A stretch of DNA of 64,000 nt from Pochonia chlamydosporia 170 (taxonomy: Eukaryota > Ascomycota > Sordariomycetes > Hypocreales > Clavicipitaceae), in assembly GCF_001653235.2 (NCBI RefSeq), contig NW_019154050.1:124001-188000 (forward strand), in the 5' to 3' direction. Under the pieces are notes generated by a model, which searched no databases, was not told the DNA's origin, and was given only the letters and a program-made list of their open reading frames with translations. Positions 21,803 through 34,471 of this stretch are shown here, in pieces (the first letter of the stretch is position 1; each line of letters opens with the position of its first letter). Position numbers and translations under genes: made by a program.

Positions 21803-24201
21803 TACGAATTGGTGGTGAATAGATGGCGATTGAATTGAAGGCCAAATTTTGCACACGATAATTTTGGGGGTGTCCAAAAGTGGGGGGTGCCCATTTCTAT
21901 GTGTAGGGACTTAATAGAACACACAGGCAGAGTTATGACATGCTGGTAGTTGTTCGTTGTCCTCTATAAAAAGCAGAATCCTCCGATACTAAATACTTTG
22001 GAAGGTTGGCTTACTGCAGTTGCCTTCCTGGCAAAACAGCTGAGTGATCAGTCAACAAAGGCAGCTCTATCTTCCAGATATGTCTTAAGAGTGCAAACAA
22101 CCCCTTATTGACGCCTAGTCGTTGAAAGAGTTTTGAGGGGAACAATGAGCCATCGCCGTGCCGCGGGCCAAACAGGGAATTCCTTGATACGATCGGCACG
22201 GCATATAACGGCACAAACTGAATGTTCGTTTGGGAACGGCTTCCTCTAAGATGACACGGAGCCAGCTTTGCTGTTAAATGTGCCTGAGCAGTAATGTTTT
22301 CCAAACAAATCTGCATAATCAGCGGCTTGCACTTGTTGCTCTCTGGTATGGAAACGTGCATTGCAGCATCGGCCACATTTGCCGCCGAACGATAATTTCT
22401 AGTTATCGCTTACCACTCGGTGAACCGTGACAGCTACCTTCCCTGCAGGCTTCGGCTAGCAATTTCTTCCATCGATCAGTATAATCCAGAAATATCCATC
22501 CGTGGGGTTATTGGGGCTAGGACTTACAGAACATACGCGACAGATGCGCATAATCAGCACAAAGAGGATGATAACAAGAGTTGTGACGCCGACGCACTTA
22601 ACTAAAGTCGTTTTCCGATGGAATTGAAGCTCAACTGTTCTGGGTTTCCAGTCGGGCCTGGAAATCATTACATTGCCTTCCTCGTCTACGATGGCCAATC
22701 GCGTCGGGTCAAGCTTGAACACTGGCAACATTCGAAAGTCCTATTCGAGGCTGCAGAAGGTTGGTTATGAGAAGTGAGCTACAAATTTAGTTGTTTTGTG
22801 ATGCAACGAGTCGGGGAACGTGACGCGGGCCAAGGAGTTCTGGGCGAGTTACGGGGGGATGAAAGCGTAGCAACCTTTGTGGCTCCGTCAATCCAGTGGT
22901 TCTGCATTGGGGCCATGCACCCGAAGCGCGGATCTGTTCCAGTTGCAGCTTCCCATCGCATGTCTGCTGAGGTATCGGTTCACCACTGGCGCAGGCATGG
23001 TTCTTCGGTGGCTAAATTCAGTCTGTCACAACCAAGCCCTGTAGCATTGGTCACACTAGAGCCACCTTACAAGACACCCTCCATTTTGATAGCGTGGCTT
23101 GCCTGGTCCAGGGTCCCCATAGAAATCACGCTCAGCCACCTCCCGAGAAGTGGCCCACCAAATTTATCGCCACCCATCCAGTTGGCCATGCAGGCCCCCT
23201 CAGTCGTGATCAACCCGCGTCGAGGAAATTGCAACAAACTAAACACTGGCTCAGGGCCGGCGTCAGTGCCTCGCTGATGCGTTAAATGGTAGAGACGAAA
23301 AGGTAAAAGTTAAGCGGCTAAAACTTTCAAATTAGCACATGCATTCACGATATGTCACAGGGCGGACCGCACAGATTTGGGTAACAAAAGCCACACAGCC
23401 ACACCGTGGTGAATAATATTGGTGACTATTCGGCCAACCAAACACGCCAATTGCCAGGTTTTGACTTGTTTGAGAACTTTTGATGCAGCGTGTGTCCCGC
23501 CTTTGCGTACCTGCACTCTGGGGAATGCTCAGAGCTGGACAGATGATCTGGATCGTTCCGGTTCTTCGTACCCACACGCCATCTTTCGGCAAGTCCCCGA
23601 GCACTTAAGAGTGTCGCGCACCGCCCAGTGACATAGCCATTCGGTATACACGAGTCGTCACCCACGGTGGTCTCCCGGACTCTCCCCCGCGGCCGCCGGC
23701 ACATCCCGGAGCTGAAACAAAACCTTGAATACCCAACAAGTATTCTTCTGTTAGAGAACAACACGACGCACTAGTAGCACACTCAGCTACCAACAACTCG
23801 CCGCGCAGATCCCAATCTAGTTGGTGGTGGCTCATATTACACTGCCGACGTCGGACATCTTCCATGTGGATTGTTATTACAGATCCGGTAGTTAACTTAG
23901 ATGATAACCAATATATAGTCGATAATATTGATCTGCCAAGGTGAGGTTATTCTTAGGGCAAATACATCACAAACCAGTACAGAACGAAGTAAATTATGGA
24001 ATCCACACGAATTTGAATTCAAAAATACTCATACCATACATTTCGCAATATCTTATGTTGTTATAAAGCCGCTTCAATATCCTGCGGGTTACAATTCTTC
24101 TTCACTCTGTCTTTTAAGAAGACCCACAACTCGAACTCCTTAAAGCTACTTGTTTAATAGTTTCTTCTATTTCCAACATTGTATCTTCTCCCGTTATAAC
24201 A
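21803..24201. other. 2.4-kb stretch, no confident gene
   Basis: Several frames of 80-170 codons exist on both strands but overlap each other and show no motif I can name. A minus-strand frame at 22456-22731 includes a hydrophobic segment (TTLVIILFVLIM) and a possible GTAAGT donor near 22540; it might be an exon of a small membrane protein. Otherwise nothing was seen. Confidence 0.3.
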
Positions 24202-24536
24202 ATGTGGTTCGCTGCTGTTCTTGTCGCGGCGTCTGCCATTGGTGTTCACTGCACTACGTCCAGCACCGCTAGCAGTTCTGGCGCGCTGCCGACCAACCGA
24301 AGCTCAACTGCGCTGGTTACCGGAAAAGCTGCATAAGGAATAACATCTGTGTCGCGCCGAAACTCAAACTAAAGATGAGCCTGCACAGAACCTCTAGTGT
24401 TAGCGGCCGACCAAGCGCTACAACTTCTTCCGCAGCTGCGTCAAGCAGTGCCAAGACGGCCGGTGCTGGACCAAATGCTGTCGCCCCTGGAGTCGGCTTG
24501 GCTGGTATCTTGGCTCTAGGCGCCTATGTTGCATAA
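24202..24536 (+). pseudogene. small secreted GPI-type protein with lost splice donor
   Basis: This is a paralogue of the gene at 55857-56214. Exon 1 (24202-24332) encodes a signal peptide (MWFAAVLVAASAIGVHC) and a Ser/Thr-rich start. Exon 2 (24398-24536) encodes SSAAASSSAKTAGAGPNAVAPG and a hydrophobic end (GLAGILALGAYVA), the layout of a GPI-anchored wall protein. Joined, they give 89 residues in frame. At the position of the GT donor of the paralogue the sequence is AT (24333-24334), so the intron would stay in and translation would stop at TAA 24334-24336 after 44 residues. Either it is a recent pseudogene or an unseen donor is used. Confidence 0.6.
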
Positions 24537-25549
24537 GGATACCTTAGTACAAACCAAGGTCGCTCCTTTTTGCCGCCGATACTACTCTTATCAAGCGTGG
24601 GTCCAGGTTGTTGTGAATACCGTTGAGGCTCGAGATTGGACAACTAGCCGTGGATCAATTGAGAGATCACGTGTATCAGAATACGTTTGTCATTGTTCGA
24701 ATTAGATTAAATGTTCGTTCTCTACTACAATGTTTCCTTCTCTTGTACCCAAGGTTGAAAGCCACTTGTTACGATCCCAACTCGTAGGGATGGGCTGGCT
24801 GCGTAAGCCACCCCGCGGCTACCACCTAGAGCCGCACAACCTTAAATGGTCGACCGGAGCATCTGGGTCAAGGTTGAGGACCCTGATCCGTGTAACAAGA
24901 TCGCGCCTTGAAGCGTGGTCCAAGTAAAAATATCACGATGAAAAAGGCGATCCACAGCAGTATATAGGTAACCCCAAAAGTTTCCTCTCCCAGATAGTTA
25001 CTAGTCCTTAAGAGTGCGGCAGCAGCTTTAGCGAGAACGCGAGAGAATTTTGACCGGACAAAACCAAGGGTTGATCATTGCGGCGAGAGCCGATTGCTCA
25101 AGATATCCCGCTGACGGGTGAGGGCCTTGACAGAGAGCGCCTTTGAGCTGATGAAATGCTGGATGAGCTTTTGAAAATATCTGGGATATGTACATTAGTT
25201 TAGCTCAGCACATCCTGTGCCCCTTTAGGGGACCTGAGCGACCAAAGTCGCTGGAAGGAAAATACAATCAATCAATCAATCAATCGATATCGTCAAATAT
25301 ACTGACCTACAACGGGCTATCCAACAGAGTCAAGTCAAGCCCAACGCCGCAGACGTTTACACAAATCAGGCATGGCTATATGAATGGCAATGGTAATGGT
25401 AATGTATACGCCCGGAGGGATCAACCCTATAGGGCCTCAACGCTGCATCTAATTATATTTCCGTCAACTCTCCTCCTACATCTACAGGGGTACCTACCTT
25501 GTAGACAGACAGTGACGTAGAGAAATAAACATCTTCACATTAAGTAAAC
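24537..25549. other. spacer with simple repeat and possible LINE end
   Basis: No gene recognised. A short CAAT repeat lies near 25267-25285. At 25385-25440 a GGTAAT repeat precedes CGCCCGGAGGGATCAACCC, a motif shared with 47712-47753. This looks like the tail of a Tad-type LINE on the minus strand, or alternatively the leader of the ORF1 that follows. Confidence 0.35.
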
Positions 25550-27244
25550 TTGCAAAGACATCCCCAGCGGTGCTGCGCTGCCATGGCCATGGTTATCTCC
25601 CAACCAGCCACGCCAGAGCGTAGCGCTGGGGCTCAGCTTGACCAGCAGTACCCGGATAGCGTCAACTTCAGAGCTCGCCAACAGCTCCTGAAAACAGGCC
25701 CTCCAGTAACCCTGCAGCCATTTCAACCGACCAGCAGCCCAACCCGTAGCCTTACAGCATACGACAGGGACAGAGGACACCGCCGCAATAGACGACTGGG
25801 CAAAGGCACCCAAGACAGCACAACCAACAGGTTTGCAGCCCTTGCAGAAGAGGATGACGCCACAGAAACGCCTACCCCAGTTTTCGATCTGGAAGCTGAG
25901 ACGGAAGAAATCATCAAGACACAGAAGGAGAGACTTGACATACGCGCTAAGGTCCTCAGAACCTACGCAGAAGCAATAACAGCCTGCACGCGAAAATTCA
26001 CCACGGGTTACGGACTACATATTGCCAATGAGTTTCAGAACACCCTCCTCCGACATTGGAACCAGGTTGTACGCGCAGAAGAACCGCTCATACCAGAAAA
26101 TAAGAACAGCCCCGCTCCAAGCTCACTCACAGGGACAAACAAAGCTACGCCGCCAGCGCCGGACTCCAGAGAAAACACCAGAACCGACAAGTTGGTGAGC
26201 TTCGACAACATCGCGGAAAATGTCTCACGCCAGGCACCAGGGGATGTGCACGTGCAACCCCACCGCCGCCAAAACACAACTATTGCGGATCGCACCGATC
26301 GCAGGGTCCTTCTCCGCTTGAAGAGTGGCTCCTCCTTCTTCGAGAAGGGCTTACAGATCCGCCTTGCACTAAAGGACAAGCTCGCTATTGCATCCCAGGA
26401 CATCCAAGACATCAAGCCAACAAATACAGGATGGGCAATTGTGGCCCGGAACGAGAAAATTCAGCAGCTCATCCTGGAAAAGCAGAACGAATGGGGCCTA
26501 TGTATCGACCTAGATATTGCAGAGAAACAAATCCCATGGCACACCTACCTGATCAAGAACTTCCCCAAGACTATCCACTCTTGGGACGGCACCCTTCTGG
26601 ACTTCGAGACAACGATTGAAGAAGAGATTGAAGCCCAAACAGGGCAAAAGCCAGAACGATGGCATGTCTCACAAAAGCCCAATAATGAGGATCCGACCAG
26701 AGCAACACTGGTCATCTCATTCCTTAAGCCGCTGAACAGCAACTTCCGGCTACTCGGACAGGGAAACTACTCCTTTAAACTCACCAAACCAAAGAAACTG
26801 TCTCAGTGCACCCACTGTTGGAACTTTCACCCGCCAACTCGCTGCACCGCTACAAAAGTCTGTGTTCGCTGTGGCATCAAGGATAATGCGCACAGCGCTG
26901 ACAGGTGCGACAATACGACAAAATGCGCGAACTGCTGTGGCGCACATGAAGCCAACTACGAGAACTGCTACGCCCGTCCACAGAAACTTCGCGGCAATTT
27001 CCAGAAACTCTCAAAGACTCAGCTTATCTACGCCAGGCAACTAGGACAAGAAGACTTCAAACGAAAGAACAATACACAGCAAACTGACAGTGACCAACCC
27101 CCCCTTGCTGAGGAGGGTGATGAAGACGCCCGCCCGCTACAGGATGCCGAGATGAGCGGCACAGAGCCAATTCAGACAACCCAGGCCCCAGAAACACACT
27201 CAGTAAATATTGTTGATCACGAAGAGAGAGAAGTAGGTACCCCA
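25550..27244 (+). pseudogene. Tad-type LINE ORF1 (gag-like), 5' part
   Basis: The 565-codon frame (likely start MAMVISQPATPE at 25583) is the gag-like first ORF of a Tad-clade non-LTR retrotransposon. A central RNA-binding-like region (RRVLLRLKSGSSFFEKGLQIR; IPWHTYLIKNFPKTI) is followed by zinc knuckles (CTHCWNFHPPTRC, CVRCGIKDNAHSADRC, CANCCGAHEANYENC). The frame is cut at 27244 by the hAT element. Its C-terminal continuation lies in inverted orientation at 34472-34936, with the same 8-bp target sequence at each break. ORF2 (endonuclease and reverse transcriptase) is absent from the window. Confidence 0.85.
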
Positions 27245-30128
27245 CAGTGTGGTAAATAATATGGCAATACAACAATATACCGCGGTACATACCATATAAT
27301 ATGCACCTTTCTGATATTGTAACAATACAATACGCGGTCTGCGAAACCCTCGCAATACCATATGAGGTTCGCGATATTGTCACAATACAATATGAGACAA
27401 TTCATATTGGCAATATATTGTTTATATTGTTTGGTTCAGCCAAGGTAAGATTTAGTCGTTTTGCTCATAGTTACATAGAAGAAAACACGTAATGGACATC
27501 AACTTAACAATTGTATCGGGTAGGGCCGTTGACCTGCGCATGGCTGACACAAATAACGCCACCAAATGAAGGTGTCGCCAGAAGCCCCTGAGTGCCGAGT
27601 ATGTGCCAAGCTAGAGCTCGCCAGATCGCTAGCAGCTTTCAATTCCCCCTTTCATCGATGCAATCAAGTGGTTAGTTTCTTGGCAGGCTTACTGCGAAAA
27701 TGCGCCCGGTGCGTCTATAAAAATCAATGCCTCAACAACGCCTGCATTTTTTGCAAACGGCGCAACGGAGAGGTTCGCCAATATCCGACGACCTTTCGGG
27801 GCCTTCTAGCCAACAGCTACATGACCCGGAGGAGAGCCAAACCTCTCAATGTCAATCGTCGCAACCTCGCACGGCATCTGCGTCCTCTTGCGCGAAGCCA
27901 AGAACGTCGTGGGTCTTCTCTCATATGCCAGACGAGGAGACAGAGACTAGGTACTACAATCAAAGGACTGGAAAAGAGGAATGGCGCTGCAAGTACTGTG
28001 AGAAAACATATTCCTGTTCTGGTGGAACTGGAGCTCCGGCCAAGCACCTAACTGACCCTCCTCCTGACGGTCACGGTCTCCCAAAAGGCGCTCCACGGAC
28101 AGCTAAAATCAGAACCATACAAACTATTCTCGAACAAGCTCGTCTTACGGCTGAAGAAAATGCCCGAAAACGTCGTCGGCTCAACGATCAATACGGAGAC
28201 TCGATCGACCCGGACCAGCTCGAAGTGTTGTACGTAAGGTTTATTACCGCCTGTTCTCTTCCATTTCGGCTTGTGGAATGCCCAGAATTCCGAGCCCTAT
28301 TGGCCTACATCAATGCCGACATCGATACTTGGCTTCCAGACACGCACCAAACTGTCAAGACCTGGATTATGCGGCAGTATGAAGATCAGAAGGAGAAGGT
28401 CAAGCAGCGCATACAGTCCGCAAAGTCAAGGATTCACATCAGCTGCGACCTTTGGACTTCTCCCAACTCTTTGGCAATCTTAGGCGTAGTTGCTCACTAT
28501 GTCACGGAAGACTGCAAGCTGGAACACCACACTTTGGCCTTAAAAGACATCGACAGTGAGCATGATGGTTCTCACCTCGCCGCGGCAATCATGGAAGTGG
28601 TTGAAGACTGGGGTTTTGCTTCCAAACTTGGATATTTCGTGATGGACAATGCAAGCAATAACGACACAATGATGAAGTCCCTTTCTCTTGGTCGGTACGA
28701 CTCACTACTTCTTCCGAGCGCTGCTAACATTTATAGCCCTTCTACGCCAATTTGACATTCAATATGATTCCAAATCTCACCGACTCCGCTGCCAAGGCCA
28801 TATTATTAACCTTGCCGCCAAATCCTTCCTCTTCGTTACCGATAATGAGAAGCTCGACCACGAAGATTCCGATCTGCACAATGTGACACTAAAGCAGATT
28901 GAGACGTGGCGGCGAAAAGGTCCTCTTAAGCTTCACAACTTTGTCGTGTACATTCAACGAAGTGTTCAGCGCAGCCAAAAGTTTATGGCTATTAGCCATA
29001 ACCGCAAGCTTGCGAGAGACAATGACACAAGGTGGAGTTCGTGGTACACCATGCTGCAAGCGGCCTTAAGTCTTAAGGACGCCGTTGACGGTTATTTCAA
29101 CAAATGGATGGAAGAAGACTGCGCTGGTGACGAGCTCTCTTCAGAAGACTGGATCATCCTAGAGAAGATAAAATTTTTCTTGGAGAAGCTCAAAATGACG
29201 ACCAAGGCTCTGGAATCATCATTTGCAACTCTCGATAATGTCCTCTTGGCTATGGACTTCGTGTTGGCACAATTCGAAGCAGGAAAAGAGGCATATACTG
29301 ATGATCCGATTATGGCACCAATGTATAACTCAGGCTGGGCGAAATTGGATAAGTACTATCGCCTTACTGACGAATCGCCTGCCTATGTTGCAGCGATTGT
29401 GCTCCACCCTTCGCATAAGTGGCACTACATACACGAGAACTGGAAGCCAGAGTGGGTTGAGTCGTCAAAGAAGTTGATAGAGGCGCTGTGGGGTGAATAC
29501 AAACCCGTGGGATCACCTCCTCTGTCCGAGGTCCCGCGGGCGACTACAAACGAGTTCTTGAAATGGAGGAACAAACATCTACAACCAGCACTTATCACGG
29601 ATGAGTACGAGCATTATTGTAAGTCTGAACGGGTCTATGGGTTCACAAGCGCCCTTACATGGTGGTTAGAGGAGACGCAGCAGAAGACGTATCCTAACTT
29701 TAGCAAAATGGCTGTGGATATGCTGTCAATCCCGGCAATGTCTGCAGAGCCTGAAAGGCTCTTCTCTGGGGCAAAGATAACCATCACGGATCGTCGAAAC
29801 CGGATGGGGAGCGATGTAATTGAAGCATTAGAATGTCTAAAGTCCTGGTTTGGGATACGAGACTTTTAAGGCACAATAATTTAGTTAGTTCACGGGCTGT
29901 TGAATAATACCTTCACGGTCACGTGCAATAAATGGGATATATTGTCGTATTGTCAATATATTGGGTTCCGGGCAATACAATACAATATGGATCAATGTTA
30001 TATTGCGCAATACAATATGAATCATTTCCATATTACGCAATACAATATGTATCACTTGGCAATACAATAATATTGCGAGGGGGTCCATATTGCCAATATA
30101 CGTATTGTTTGTATTATTTACCACACTG
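27245..30128 (+). mobile_element. hAT family A element, copy A
   Basis: 2,884 bp bounded by CAGTGTGGTAAATAAT and ATTATTTACCACACTG. Both ends carry many CAATACAATATG-type subterminal repeats. The element looks identical, in inverse orientation, to 34945-37828: every reading frame is mirrored at the same offset. The left 8-mer is GTACCCCA and the right 8-mer is GCGACACC, so they do not form a target duplication. The partner of GTACCCCA flanks copy B. Confidence 0.92.
27727..29869 (+). CDS. hAT transposase, apparently intact (copy A)
   Basis: Two exons, 27727-28690 and 28737-29869, separated by a 46-nt intron (GTCGGT...TTATAG with GCTAAC branch-like sequence), give 698 residues. The N-terminal BED finger (WRCKYCEKTYSCSGG...KHL) lies near residues 85-110. 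Core motifs are ISCDLWTSPNSLAILGVVAHY and GYFVMDNASNNDTMM, followed by the dimerisation block LSIPAMSAEPERLFSGAKITITDRRNRMG. Compared with copy C one Gly codon is absent at RRKGPLKLHN; otherwise no lesion is visible. Both terminal repeats are present, so this copy may be autonomous. It is identical at protein level to copy B, which indicates very recent duplication, gene conversion or assembly duplication. Confidence 0.9.
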
Positions 30129-30440
30129 GCGACACCATTCTTTCCACTCTGCTTTATGTTTCTTTTGAACATGCTCCTTCGCATTGCCTGTATAGGCATT
30201 GCTCCAGATCGGCTTTATTTCCTGATTCTCACAAGAGATACAATAGTGCAAAATCTTCTTGTGCCGCTTTGAACCAATTTTCTGGATAACATGAGTCTGC
30301 TCAGAGCCTATAGGGAGTCGAAATAGAGTCCAAATGTTCATCTGATGAGGAGCAGCCTTTGTAGAGATTTCTGAAGGCGCCTTAGATGACATGGCAGGTG
30401 TAGAAGGGACCAGAAATAATGAAGATGCAGTCGCCGACAT
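30129..30440 (-). pseudogene. N-terminal BED-finger fragment of another hAT
   Basis: The frame starts MSATASSLFLVPSTPAM and contains HYCISC...NAKEHVQKKHKAEW, a BED-type finger. It is cut at the terminus of copy A at 30128 after KEWC; the last residues of the open frame come from the hAT terminus. The continuation was not found beyond copy B at 37829, so the gene was broken by more than a simple insertion. Confidence 0.6.
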
Positions 30441-30549
30441 AGTAGCAATTGGTTCTGATCGAGATTAAGGATGGGGTGATACTATCGAGATGGTTGTTTC
30501 TTGGGATTTCCTCTAAGATCTGGCCATTCAGGGGGGGTTCACATCCATA

Positions 30550-30680
30550 GATAAGATTAAGGGGGCCAATCAGAGCGCGTTGTACAACAGTTGTACAACA
30601 GCCAACAAAGTGTAGTTATTGTACAACAGATTTTGATCTATACTACACAACGCGTTGTACGTACAACTTTGCCCAAGTAT
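30550..30680. repeat. cluster of GTTGTACAAC palindromes
   Basis: GTTGTACAAC, itself a perfect palindrome, occurs twice in tandem near 30579-30600. Close relatives follow (ATTGTACAAC near 30616; CGTTGTACGTACAAC near 30652). Outer parts GCGCGTTGTAC / CAACGCGTTGTAC partly mirror each other. It lies upstream of the BED fragment, so it may be the terminal or subterminal binding-site array of that transposon. Confidence 0.4.
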
Positions 30681-30780
30681 GCCGTATGTCATCATCGGAT
30701 GATTTTTTATGCCCCAAGGAGAATGCATCCTTGACACCCTCGGCTATTATAAGTATATTTGTGTACATGAGATTCTCACT

Positions 30781-31092
30781 TTATATCACGAGCTTCCGTT
30801 TGGCGTGATCAAGAAAAGACACAGTGCTACGGTCGACTAGGCGAATGCATTTGTAAAGTTGCTTAACAAATACAGCATGAAATTCTCTATTAATGAGGCG
30901 AAGACCGGAAAGACGTCTTCGATTATTTATCTGGAAGGAGTGTGAAATATGGGGGGCTGATTCGGTGACGATGCGTAGACGTAGCGTCGACATCCCGACG
31001 ATTCGTTCCTGGATGGCAAACTGCCTAGCCATCGGATCCAGAAGTCCCCTCGTCGTCTGTTCAAACTCACAATATAGTAGGAACCAACACAC
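30781..31092 (-). pseudogene. possible F-box-type fragment
   Basis: The 103-codon frame ends with LRLINREFHAVFVKQLYKCIRLVD, similar in pattern to the segment after the F-box in fungal F-box proteins (L-x-NREF...LF). No start domain or continuation was found. It could be a chance frame; confidence is low. Confidence 0.25.
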
Positions 31093-31134
31093 TCACCATA
31101 TTGGACGAAACCCTCTTTCCTAACATCAAAAGGC

Positions 31135-33559
31135 TCACGTCATATCGTATTTCTTATTCTGTGCGTCTCGCTCAACAGACGAAATACTGTGTGTCCGCCG
31201 CCGAGTTTCTGAGATTCCGTTATCGTCATCCTGATGTTGCTGCTTATAACCCCACTGCGAAGGGGATGTCAATGGCAGGTCGCGTTCGTTGTGCGATGAA
31301 TTTTCAGTTCGACGACGCTTAAATCGGGCTTTATTGCGCTTGATTCCCTGACCGTTTATGTGTGTCAGGATCGCAATCGTCACCCAGACGAGCGTGATGG
31401 TTGGCATCACCCATGGTGAGTTCAAGAAGTAGTCAACTCTCTCCTCGTTGAACCATAGAGTCGCAACTAGGCTGGTACCTATCGCCAAGAGGAATATAAT
31501 TATGAGGCGCAAGATGGGCCACAGTTTGAATTGCGTTGTCCGCGCAACAATAGTTAGCATGATCATGAAAATAATGGTGCAGCCGGCAGCAATGTAGCCA
31601 TAAGCAAACTTTTTTTACAGGTACGCATTAGCAGTTGCGACGCAGTATACCTCGGGGACAAGACGTCTGGTTTGACATACCACTAATCTGTACCGTCGCC
31701 ATGTTTTGTCTTGCACTAAAACCTGGTATCCCCCATCTTTTATGTTCTTCGCTGCTGCGGGGTCTTTTTTGGAGATGTCATCGTCCAGATTGATGCCAAA
31801 TGCACCATATAGAGCATTTGCCATTGTGAAATATATTGTGACAACAGTGTTACCCAGCGTTTCGAAAGCTCTTCGCATATCCGGAGAGAGATCAGCATCA
31901 GAGTCAACTGTCTGGTTTGCAACCGCGGGCCAAATTGAGTCAGGTATTTGGGTAATGTTCTTTAGTGCCTCGTTGACAGTGTCCAGTGAGCTTAAAATTT
32001 TTGGTGGGTAGTCGCTGAAAAAGCTCTGAACTGAGCTATTCAAGGAATTTTGAACGGCTTCGCTCGTCAAGGCGCGAGCATCATCAGCCGGGTCTGCAAT
32101 AATGCCGATGCGGTTTATCTGGCTGACAATCTTGGACCACAAGAGAAACTGCGTGAACCCTTGCATGAATAAGACAACGGAGAGATGGAATGGTAGGTGA
32201 AGGCATGTCCAAATTTGTTGACGAAGAGCTGGGAGATAGAAAGACGACCTTAACCAGTCAAAGTAGACCAAGAACACCAAGTACATCGTGGTTACCGCCG
32301 CTGTTAACAGGCTAATGGTCAAAGAATCTTGAAATCGTCGTCAGCTCCGTTTTTACATGCGGTACTATTCCAGGCAAAAGTCAGACTTACCCCAGGCACC
32401 TGGGTTTTTGACAATTGTTACGACTTCTCTGGCCAATTGCTGAATGCCTTCACCTAAGAACATAACAGTCAAAAGTGACATACGCCTCATCATATGAGTA
32501 GGGGTGAGACTAGCGGCCGGGGATAGATTCGAGATAAAGACGGTCGCAATAGCTTCGGCACCTGCAATGAAATACCACGCCATAAACACACGACTTTGTT
32601 TTCCGCTCGAGAAGCGGAAAGTGATGCCTAGATAGACGGCTGACGCGGCAGCATGAACCGCTATCTGCAGATGCAGAACCTTGTGCATCTTTTTGTATCT
32701 TCTTACGTGCCATAGCGTCGATGCGTATTCAACTGCTAGGCATGCTCGTGAGACGCAGAGAATGAGCGCTGAGATGGTTAGCTCGTTGCTGCAATATGTT
32801 GATGTAATATGGCAGCATTTGACGAAGGGTGTGCTTACACATAGCGCGCATCGTGTCAAGGTCTTGGTCGTTTGGATTGAACTTTGGCGCAACAACAACA
32901 AAGCCTACAAGCACACCAAGTTGAATGGCCCTGGTAAGTCGAGCTAGTGTGTTGATGACTGGTTAGTAATTCTGTACTATTTTGAAACCATTTGAGCGAA
33001 ACCGGGAATACAGCCGTACAAAAGATGCTGTCGGTGACATAGCGCACATCAAACATTGCGACCTGAAACCAGGTTAACCATAGCAAGCTGTGGTTGCGAA
33101 GAGTTAGTCATTTATGTTCACCAAAATTGGCTGTACGTGTTAGATTAGAGTCCACGAACCAGAAATAGCCAACCGATGCTTTGAACTTGCTGTGGCCGGT
33201 GACTTGTTGCGTATCGGAGAAGACATTGTAGTTGGCAGCAAAGAAAAGATCATAAAAAATTTCCAGCAACGTTGGTTCCTCGTACTATTCACACAAGGGC
33301 ATGAAATGATTAGCTACCGCAAGCGCCCTGTTTGCTGGGAGTATTAAAGATTGCCACTCACCCGTTGGAACTGGGGAAGATCTTCTCCATGGAATTGACG
33401 GTCCTCGTCGTCGGACGAGTTGCGGCTGTCGTCGATGGAATGCCGAGTTTGAGCATGCCTCACATCTCCATCTGGTTTGTTTGCCCGACGTATGTGCGGG
33501 CTGCTGAGGATGCGAAGCTTCTTGTGCTGATGCCGAGTTTGGTGGGCGTCTTCCGACAT
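31135..33559 (-). CDS. LtrA-family (low temperature requirement A) multipass membrane protein
   Basis: A multi-exon gene read on the minus strand from MSEDAHQTRHQHKK (33559) to a stop at 31135. Exon 1 ends at 33362 with a GTGAGT donor, and exon 2 starts at 33285 with YEEPTLLEIFYDLFFAANYNVF, the hallmark start of the LtrA domain. Later exons give LLWLTWFQVAMFDVRYVTDSIF, VLVGFVVVAPKFNPND, RMSLLTVMFLGEGIQQLAREVV and, after a further intron, several more hydrophobic segments (YGYIAAGCTIIFMIML). The C-terminal tail is polar and probably cytoplasmic. About six exons with short introns are needed. LtrA proteins in fungi have no firmly known substrate. This is the only clear host gene in the segment between the inverted hAT copies. 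Confidence 0.75.
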
Positions 33560-34471
33560 TTCGTTTGATGCCCTCTGCGCCCTTATAAATTGCACAATCC
33601 TCCGGTCGAGTTGGGAGTTCGATTTTGTTCTGGCCGGGTGGTGCCTATGGATACCTTATACCTACGTAGAGGTGGGCGAGATGGACAGCAGCAACCACCT
33701 TTATTGTTTGATGTAGGGAAGGAAAAGAATAAAATTAAGATTCAACGTTTTGGTGACTCGCTGCCGTGTCAGTACCCCGTGGCACCACAGCACTGAACCA
33801 ACAGCCACATCCCCAATTGTCAAACCAATCATGACGCAGTACGATGAATGTCGCCGGATTGGCGAACGGGTGATGCACTGATCTGCAAATGTACCAGACG
33901 CTGTACCATGATCTGACCAAATAGTACAAAAGGCTACATGGAAATGACGCAGGCGGGTCCCGACAGGCTCTCTCTTGCACAGTTAGAGGATGGCGTGAAA
34001 TAAGCTTTGCCCATTTGGACTAGACTTCGGAATGTTACCGAAAAGGTTAGTGTACTGCAGACGACGCGGATTTCCATGAAACGAAGGTCCGGACATGGCT
34101 GACACTTTACAAGCAATATGCACAGGGCTTGTGTGGATTGCGTTGGGTTGAACATGCTCCGCTTATCAGGCTGTGCGAAAAGCCATGGCGTACCTATTGC
34201 AATTAATTCGCGAGAGGAAAACCGCGGCATTCGTAATTGCCCAAGTACTGGGATGGAACACACTCGACGATCGAGAGGGCCAAACCTCACCACCAATTGG
34301 TTTCGCACTGACCGATGACTCTGACTCAGCTGTTACCCGAATCAGCAAACGCTCTCTGGCGAGCAATGCTGGCAGAAGATGAGCATCTACCCCTTGTGCA
34401 GTCCGTGAAGTCGGGATAGTGTACATGTGCTTAGTCTATGTTCCCAATGGCGACCGGTCACCGAAAGTTCT
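33560..34471. other. upstream region of the LtrA-like gene
   Basis: No recognised gene. The DNA next to 33559 should contain the LtrA promoter. Frames on both strands up to 124 codons overlap one another and show no motif. Confidence 0.35.

Noticed and set aside
25261..25285. CAAT repeat as a functional element
   Set aside because: A plain microsatellite; nothing around it gives it a role.
29885..30199. Frames of 60-123 codons in the ends of the hAT copies (also 34817-35188 and 59511-59787)
   Set aside because: They arise from CAATACAATATG-type subterminal repeats and cross the element boundary; no protein family.
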